DNA from: Acinetobacter cumulans
Lineage (GTDB): Bacteria > Pseudomonadota > Gammaproteobacteria > Pseudomonadales > Moraxellaceae
Reading direction: 5' to 3'
DNA: 64,000 bases
NCBI RefSeq assembly: GCF_003024525.3
Contig: NZ_CP035934.2
Span: forward strand, 310,001-374,000
The notes beneath the pieces are model-generated. The model saw nothing but the letters and a program-made list of their open reading frames with translations. It was not told the origin of the DNA and ran no database searches. Position 1 is the first letter of the stretch. Every line of letters starts with the position of its first letter. Below, one piece after another: positions 58,766-64,000 of the stretch. The translations under genes and the position numbers were made by a program.

Positions 58766-58796
58766 AAAAGCCGGTCAATTGCCCGGCTTTTTTTAT
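58766..58796 (+). terminator. Terminator after mraY
   Basis: AAAAGCCGG and the facing CCGGCTTTT form a stem with a T-run. It closes the division/wall operon before rlmA. Confidence 0.85.
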
Positions 58797-58820
58797 GCCT
58801 CAATGGCCTTGGAGAAAATG

Positions 58821-59624
58821 ATGAATCTGCTGATGTGCCCAGTTTGTAAAACAAACTTGGTGCTTGAGGAAAGAACATGGCGCTGTGAAAACAACCATAG
58901 TTATGATGTAGCCAAACAAGGCTATGTAAATTTACATGTGGTACAGCATAAGCACAGTAAAAACCCAGGGGATACACCTGAGTCTGTGCAAGCACGTCGT
59001 GCTTTTTTAAGTGCAGGGCATTATGCGCCCCTCCAGCAAGCTGTTGTGCAAAAAATTCGTGATTTACGTATAGAAAATCTATTGGATATTGGCTGTGGTG
59101 AAGGTTATTACACCGATGCGATGCAACAAGAAGTGTTGCAATGCGTAGGGGTAGATATTGCTAAAAATGCAGTGCAAGTGGCGGCAAAACTCAATAAAAA
59201 TGTCACTTGGGTTGTGGGTACAGGGGCGACTTTACCTGTGCTTGATCAGAGTATTGATTTGTGTACGAGTTTATTTAGCCCAATCCCGCAAGAAGAAATC
59301 TTACGTGTGCTGAAACCCGAAGCTTATCTTTTGGTGGTAACGCCTGCACCTGAGCATTTATACGCGATGCGCGAAGCTTTATTTGAGGAAGTAAAAGCGC
59401 ATGAGCCAAATAAATTTGCGGAGCAATTGGCTGGCAACTTTACTTTAATTGATCAAGAAATTGTGCAGTCTAAGATGTGTCTTCAGCAAGAGGATTTAAA
59501 AAATCTGATTGCCATGACGCCGTATGCATACAAAGCAAAACCTGAGCGCCGCCAGGCCCTAGAGCAGAAAAATGGCTTTGAACTGACTGCACATTATCAA
59601 ATCTACATCTTTCAAAAGAAGTGA
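58821..59624 (+). CDS. rlmA: 23S rRNA (guanine-N1-)-methyltransferase RlmA
   Basis: RlmA methylates N1 of G745 in 23S rRNA hairpin 35. The 267-residue protein begins with a zinc knuckle: CPVC at about 6-9, then CENNHSYD, a Cys/His pair. The SAM-binding LDIGCGEGYYTD and family block SLFSPIPQEEILRVLKP follow. The start is taken at ATG 58821, 6 bases after GGAG; an adjacent ATG at 58818 is possible. The longer frame to 58779 runs through the mraY terminator and is rejected. Confidence 0.9.
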   Translation: MNLLMCPVCKTNLVLEERTWRCENNHSYDVAKQGYVNLHVVQHKHSKNPGDTPESVQARRAFLSAGHYAPLQQAVVQKIRDLRIENLLDIGCGEGYYTDAMQQEVLQCVGVDIAKNAVQVAAKLNKNVTWVVGTGATLPVLDQSIDLCTSLFSPIPQEEILRVLKPEAYLLVVTPAPEHLYAMREALFEEVKAHEPNKFAEQLAGNFTLIDQEIVQSKMCLQQEDLKNLIAMTPYAYKAKPERRQALEQKNGFELTAHYQIYIFQKK

Positions 59625-59664
59625 TTGTTTAAGGTTGTCGCAAGATCACTAAATCTGACGATAA

Positions 59665-59696
59665 TAAAAAAGCCCTCGAATTCGAGGGCTTTTTTA
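59665..59696. terminator. Bidirectional terminator between rlmA and ponA
   Basis: AAAAAAGCCCTCGAA and TTCGAGGGCTTTTTT form a perfect 30-bp palindrome with T-runs both ways. The ponA stop codon begins at the next base on the minus strand. Confidence 0.9.
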
Positions 59697-62225
59697 TTAT
59701 TGTACTTGCTGGATCAAATGATCTAAGGCATCTCCACCTTGTTTAGGCGGGGGATTGTTATTTAGTGCAGGTGGTTTAGTTTGGTTTGGCACCAAAGGTT
59801 GATCACCTGGTAAATCTTCGAAGTCATTTTGCACAGTTGGACGTGGCGCAACTGGGGCAGGGCGATATAAAGGTTGTGCTAGAGCAGGTGCTGCACGATC
59901 CTGTTTATTTGCATCTTTATTTGGTACCGCCTGACCACGTTGTACAGGAAGTTTGGCATTTTTATCAAAACGAACCCAAGATTCTGGAGTGCCTTTTAAT
60001 GCATTTTCCATAAAGTTGGTCCAAATTGGTAGGGCTGCGACACCACCATATTCGCGGCGGCCCAATGTGGTTGGTTGGTCAAAGCCCACCCATGCAATCG
60101 ATACCAGCTTGCCATTGAAGCCCGCAAACCATGCGTCTTTAGCATCATTGGTGGTCCCTGTTTTCCCGCCAAGGTCATTACGACCAATTTTGAGGGCAGC
60201 ACGACCTGTACCATGCTGAATAACATCACGTAAGATATTGGCCATATCAAATGCAGAGCTTGATTTTAAAATACGCTGTGCTTGGCGATAATCGCCAGTA
60301 TCAACTTCTGCGCTATCACTTGAAGTGGCTTCACTTGCCGAATTTGAAACTTGGAAAGCTTCATCATCTGGCGTTGCCGGATTATCGCTTTCAGGAGCAG
60401 GTTCCTTTTCATTAATACATTGGATACATGCATATTCAGGATTAGCCTGATAAATGACTTTGCCATAAGCATCTTCAATGCGACTAATAAAATGCGGTTG
60501 AATACGATAACCACCATTGGCAAAGGCAGCATAACCTGTGGCCATTTGTACAGGCAGTACTTGAGGTGTACCCAAGGCAATCGTGTAGTTACGTGGAATT
60601 TGATTTTCTTGTAAGCCAAAATCCATCAGCAATTGGCGTGTACGTTCAATCCCCACCATTTGTAATAGGCGTACAGATACCGTATTACGTGAAAGATATA
60701 ATGCACGACGCAGTGGAATCATTCCGAGGTAGCGACCATCAGAGTTTTTAGGGGTCCATTTGCCAATCGTAATAGGGCTATCATTAACCATACTATAAGG
60801 CGTTAAACCACGTTCTAAGGCCAATGCATATACAAAAGGCTTAATGGTTGAGCCGGGTTGACGCCAACCTTGAACAGCACGGTTAAAGGTGGATTGATAA
60901 AAATTATATCCACCCACCACCGCTTCAATGGCACCATTATTGGGGTTAATCGCAATTAACTGCCCTTGAACTTTGGGAATTTGTACCAGTGCCCAAGCTG
61001 TTTTATTGTCATTTGGTCTTAACCGTACAATATCGTCTTTTTTGACAATTTGTGAAGCATTGCTGGGCGCATTACCCACACTATTTGCATTGCGATAAGG
61101 GCGTGCCCAAGACATGCCTGACCACGGCACCGTCACTGTGGTGCCATCTTGTAAAAGTGCATCAAAACTTGAGCGATCGACTTTTACTACTTGAGCGGGG
61201 AAGGTGTTAGCAAATGCTGTGAAATTTTTAAGCGGTTCGCCATGCGCTTCAGCACCTCGCCAACCATGACGACGGTCATAATCCTCTAAACCCTCTTGTA
61301 TGGCTTGTTCCGCATAGGTCTGACGTTGGCTGTTAATCGTAGTATAGACTTTATAACCAGAGTCAATCGCTTGCTCACCCAAGGTACTAATCAGTTCTGA
61401 GCGGACCATTTCGCCGACATAGGGAAAACGATTATTTACACCTCGTTCAGGCATATCTAAATTAATAGGTTCAGCAATTCCAAGCTCATATTCTTTTTGG
61501 TTGATATAACCTAGTTGTAGCATACGCCCCAAAATCCAATTACGACGTTCAAGTGCACGTTTTGGGTTAGCAACTGGATTATATTTTGAAGGTGCTTTAG
61601 GCAGGCCAGAAATCATCGCCATTTGGCCCAATGAGAGTTCATTTAGACTTTTGTTATAATAAATCTTAGCGGCTGCGGCGATACCGTATGCATTTTTACC
61701 TAAAAATATTTTATTGACATATAAAGAGAGAATTTCTTCTTTGGTGAGATTTTGTTCTATTTTACGAGCTAAAAATACTTCGGTGAGTTTGCGTTTTAAT
61801 GTACGTTCAGGGCTTAAATAATAATTCTTGGCCACCTGCATGGTAATGGTGGAACCACCTGTCTGTACATCTGAGCCTGTAATAGACTCACTAACAGCCC
61901 GACCTAAGCCTTTGAAACTAATGCCACTATGCTCAAAGAAAGAGGAGTCTTCAGCTGCTAGAAAAGCATGGATAAAGTTGGGTGGTATTTGATTGTATTC
62001 TACAGGCACAGAAAGTTTGCCACCATATTCCGCAATAAGCTCATTATCGGCACTATAAACTTGTAATGGTTTTAATAATGGTGCCTTCTTCAGAGTGGAC
62101 ATTTCTGGCAAAGATGGTGCAATATAGAGATACATGCCATAAAAACCCATTGGAATAGAGATCAAAATTAAAATTAAGATCAAAAAAAATGGATGAACAA
62201 GGCCTGAACAAGATAGCTTTTTCAT
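59697..62225 (-). CDS. ponA: Penicillin-binding protein 1A (transglycosylase/transpeptidase)
   Basis: This 842-residue class A PBP polymerises and cross-links peptidoglycan. One membrane helix (12-34) anchors it. The GT51 domain has catalytic Glu92 in AAEDSSFFEHSG and GGSTITMQVAKN. The transpeptidase has Ser459-Thr-Ile-Lys462, Ser512-Arg-Asn514 and Lys688-Thr-Gly690. A Ser/Glu/Asp-rich insert (about 605-648) after a CIQC pair, and a Pro/Gln-rich tail (from about 775), are extra. It is divergent from pilM, a common order in gammaproteobacteria. Confidence 0.96.
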   Translation of the reverse strand: MKKLSCSGLVHPFFLILILILISIPMGFYGMYLYIAPSLPEMSTLKKAPLLKPLQVYSADNELIAEYGGKLSVPVEYNQIPPNFIHAFLAAEDSSFFEHSGISFKGLGRAVSESITGSDVQTGGSTITMQVAKNYYLSPERTLKRKLTEVFLARKIEQNLTKEEILSLYVNKIFLGKNAYGIAAAAKIYYNKSLNELSLGQMAMISGLPKAPSKYNPVANPKRALERRNWILGRMLQLGYINQKEYELGIAEPINLDMPERGVNNRFPYVGEMVRSELISTLGEQAIDSGYKVYTTINSQRQTYAEQAIQEGLEDYDRRHGWRGAEAHGEPLKNFTAFANTFPAQVVKVDRSSFDALLQDGTTVTVPWSGMSWARPYRNANSVGNAPSNASQIVKKDDIVRLRPNDNKTAWALVQIPKVQGQLIAINPNNGAIEAVVGGYNFYQSTFNRAVQGWRQPGSTIKPFVYALALERGLTPYSMVNDSPITIGKWTPKNSDGRYLGMIPLRRALYLSRNTVSVRLLQMVGIERTRQLLMDFGLQENQIPRNYTIALGTPQVLPVQMATGYAAFANGGYRIQPHFISRIEDAYGKVIYQANPEYACIQCINEKEPAPESDNPATPDDEAFQVSNSASEATSSDSAEVDTGDYRQAQRILKSSSAFDMANILRDVIQHGTGRAALKIGRNDLGGKTGTTNDAKDAWFAGFNGKLVSIAWVGFDQPTTLGRREYGGVAALPIWTNFMENALKGTPESWVRFDKNAKLPVQRGQAVPNKDANKQDRAAPALAQPLYRPAPVAPRPTVQNDFEDLPGDQPLVPNQTKPPALNNNPPPKQGGDALDHLIQQVQ

Positions 62226-62288
62226 AACAAGTAAGTTTTAATAAGAGCTAATGGCAAACTAATTAGCGGTCAGTATATCCTTAAGGCG

Positions 62289-62320
62289 CGCAGATTGTTA
62301 TATGAGATATTGTATCTGCG
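62289..62320. promoter_or_regulatory. Inverted repeat in the ponA-pilM divergent region
   Basis: CGCAGAT (62289-62295) and ATCTGCG (62314-62320) are exact inverted repeats 18 bases apart in the 164-bp control region. The spacing of about two and a half turns could suit a dimeric regulator. No protein is known to me for this site. Confidence 0.3.
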
Positions 62321-62389
62321 ATAAATTATAGGCCGATTATAGTTAGTTAGTTACTTTTTTGGGGATAAAAAAATAATAGGAATGATATT

Positions 62390-63448
62390 GTGCTCAGGTT
62401 ATATCGTAAGCCAAATAAGGGGTTAATAGGAGTAGATATTAGTTCAACTTCTGTTAAGGTTCTGGAACTTTCTGTAAAAGGCGGCAGGCATTGGGTCGAA
62501 AGCTATGCTTTGGTACCACTGCAAGAAGGCAGTGTTGTTGAAAAAAATATCTTAAACCCTGAAGCGGTTGGGGATTCTCTTGAGCGCGCAATTAATTTAG
62601 CCAATACGCAATCTTCAAATGCAGCATTTGCAATTCCAACATCTATGGTGATCACAAAGGTCATTGAGATGGATGCGGATATGACAAGTGATGAGCGTGA
62701 AGTACAAATTCGTATGGATGCTGAACAATACATTCCATTCCCGCTGGATGAAGCAAGTCTAGATTTTGAAGTTCTCCCTGACGTTTTATCTAATCCAAAT
62801 CGCGTTAATGTTTTATTGGTTGCAACGCTGATTGAAAATATCGAAGGGCGTTCTGAAGTTTTAGAAATGGCGGGTTTAACACCTAAAATTGCGGATGTCG
62901 AAAGTTTTGCATTAGAAAATGCCTTTAAGGTTTTTTCAGATACGCTACCGATGGGTGTAAAAACGGTTGGGATTTTAGATATTGGTCATAGCATGACGAC
63001 CTTATATGTAATGCAAAACAATAAAGTTATCTACAGTCGTGAACAGGTATTTGGTGGTAAACAACTTACCCAAGAAATTCAAAACCGTTATGGTCTTTCT
63101 TTTGAAGAAGCTGGGCGTGCGAAAAAAACGCGTGCTTTACCAGACGATTATGATGTTGAAGTATTAGAGCCTTTTCTAGAGGCCGTAGTGCAACAAGCTG
63201 CACGTTCATTACAATTCTTCTTTTCATCTTCACAGTTCAATGAAATTGATCATATTTTATTGGCTGGGGGAAATGCCAATATTCCAGGTCTTGCAAAATT
63301 GTTACAACAAAAGCTGGGATATCGAGTCACGATTGCCAATCCATTCTTACAAATGGGTTTTTCACCTCAAATTGATATTAAAAAAATTGAAAATGATGCT
63401 TCATCATTATTGGTGGCATGTGGCTTAGCATTGAGGAGTTTTGATTAA
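62390..63448 (+). CDS. pilM: Type IV pilus assembly protein PilM
   Basis: PilM is the FtsA/actin-like cytosolic protein that joins PilN to form the inner-membrane alignment complex. The 352-residue product starts with GTG behind AGGA and has IGVDISSTSVKVLELS, the first phosphate motif. The second is GILDIGHSMTTLYVM, and the adenosine motif is ILLAGGNANIPGLAKLL. Its stop overlaps the pilN ATG by one base. PilMNOPQ normally follow in order; only pilN is partly visible here. Confidence 0.95.
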   Translation: MLRLYRKPNKGLIGVDISSTSVKVLELSVKGGRHWVESYALVPLQEGSVVEKNILNPEAVGDSLERAINLANTQSSNAAFAIPTSMVITKVIEMDADMTSDEREVQIRMDAEQYIPFPLDEASLDFEVLPDVLSNPNRVNVLLVATLIENIEGRSEVLEMAGLTPKIADVESFALENAFKVFSDTLPMGVKTVGILDIGHSMTTLYVMQNNKVIYSREQVFGGKQLTQEIQNRYGLSFEEAGRAKKTRALPDDYDVEVLEPFLEAVVQQAARSLQFFFSSSQFNEIDHILLAGGNANIPGLAKLLQQKLGYRVTIANPFLQMGFSPQIDIKKIENDASSLLVACGLALRSFD

Positions 63449-64000
63449 TGGCAAAAATTAACTTACTCCCTTGGCGCGATGAGCTAAGAGAGAAACGAAA
63501 AAAAGAATTTATTGCGATTTGCATTGGGGCATTTTTTCTAGGGGTTATTGCAGCAGCTGCGGTTTGGTTCTACTACGATCAGAAATTACAAGATCAAGAG
63601 CAAGCCAATCAGTTGATTGTGAGTACTAACCAAAATTTAGATGTGCAGTTAAAGTCACTCGATGGTTTGCAAGAACAACGTAATGCAATTATTGAACGCA
63701 TGAAGCTCATTCAAGGTTTACAAAGCCAACGTCCAATCGCAGTACATCTGATAGATGAATTGGTTCGTGTGGTACCGAGTAATGTTTATATTACAAGGTT
63801 TACTCGAGCTGGAGATAAGTTTACTTTTGAAGGTAAGGCGGAAAGTCCAAACGCTGTTGCAGAATTTTTGCGTAATTTGGAAGCTTCACCTTGGTATCGA
63901 AATGCTTTCATGAATTCGTTCTTGGCTGTTGAAGTAAATAAAGATCAAGCCCCAAAATCCGTGGTTCCTCGTGTTGAAGAAAGTTATGGTAATTTTGTGG
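63448..64000 (+). CDS. pilN: Type IV pilus assembly protein PilN (3' end outside window)
   Basis: The first 184 codons are present before the right edge. It begins MAKINLLPWRDELREKRKKE, whose INLLPWR segment is the PilN motif that binds PilM. A membrane helix (about 22-43) and a periplasmic coiled coil follow, then a ferredoxin-like domain with HLIDELVRVVPSNVYITRF. The ATG overlaps the pilM stop. Relatives are about 210 residues long, so little is missing. Confidence 0.94.
   Translation, partial: MAKINLLPWRDELREKRKKEFIAICIGAFFLGVIAAAAVWFYYDQKLQDQEQANQLIVSTNQNLDVQLKSLDGLQEQRNAIIERMKLIQGLQSQRPIAVHLIDELVRVVPSNVYITRFTRAGDKFTFEGKAESPNAVAEFLRNLEASPWYRNAFMNSFLAVEVNKDQAPKSVVPRVEESYGNFV

Noticed and set aside
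58779..58820. Longer N-terminus for RlmA
   Set aside because: It would run through the mraY terminator stem; the GGAG-preceded ATG at 58821 gives the zinc-knuckle start of the family.

Overview
The window is about 64 kb of low-GC gammaproteobacterial chromosome. Gene content and order point to the genus Acinetobacter. The evidence is an Acr1-type fatty acyl-CoA reductase, a division/wall cluster that stops at mraY and lacks mraZ, a fused MrpA/MrpB antiporter subunit, and a tpiA-secG-tRNA-rimP-nusA-infB-rbfA block. The species cannot be named from sequence alone. Nearly everything is core genome: I see no prophage, transposase, integron or CRISPR array.

Layout, left to right. 1-5.5 kb: thiC behind a TPP riboswitch (minus strand), a lipoprotein, a TolC-family channel and phoU. 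5.5-12.3 kb: a type I ABC exporter gene broken by an in-frame stop, an IclR regulator, and a divergent AaeB/AaeX/AaeA-like aromatic-compound efflux operon whose 5' leader can fold into a long, structured RNA. 12.3-18.4 kb: ruvX-yqgE, recN, ppnP, rlmB, an EamA transporter and coaE. 18.4-22.3 kb: pilD-pilC-pilB, reading into coaE (type IV pilus assembly). 22.5-29.6 kb: tpiA, secG, tRNA-Leu(GAG), three identical initiator tRNAs, then rimP-nusA-infB-rbfA. This is the same synteny as the E. coli secG-leuU-metY-nusA region. 29.7-36 kb: a six-gene Mrp cation/proton antiporter operon (minus strand). 36.2-40 kb: hisIE followed by a compact UvrD-like helicase and a degenerate COG3950-type ATPase. 40.2-48.6 kb: acr1, metY, ettA, a CzcD-type metal exporter, a small membrane zinc-ribbon protein, tRNA-Glu with gltX, and a small secreted protein. 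49-51.3 kb: two tandem sulfate-binding proteins. 51.6-58.8 kb: rsmH-ftsL-ftsI-murE-murF-mraY. 58.8-64 kb: rlmA, ponA, and the start of the pilMN operon, divergent from ponA.

The genes work together as housekeeping modules: translation initiation and rRNA modification (rimP, infB, rbfA, initiator tRNAs, rlmB, rlmA, ettA), peptidoglycan synthesis (ftsI, murE, murF, mraY, ponA), type IV pili (pilB, C, D, M, N), ion homeostasis (Mrp, CzcD-like) and sulfur uptake and assimilation (two Sbp proteins, metY).

For a second look I rank highest: the structured leader of the aromatic-efflux operon; the operon pairing a UvrD-like helicase with an ATPase that has lost canonical catalytic residues; the single nonsense codon in the ABC exporter; the unusual acceptor stems of tRNA-Leu(GAG) and the initiator tRNAs; and the hairpin-rich leader of rimP-nusA-infB. 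No wholly new system is demonstrated here; these are candidates.
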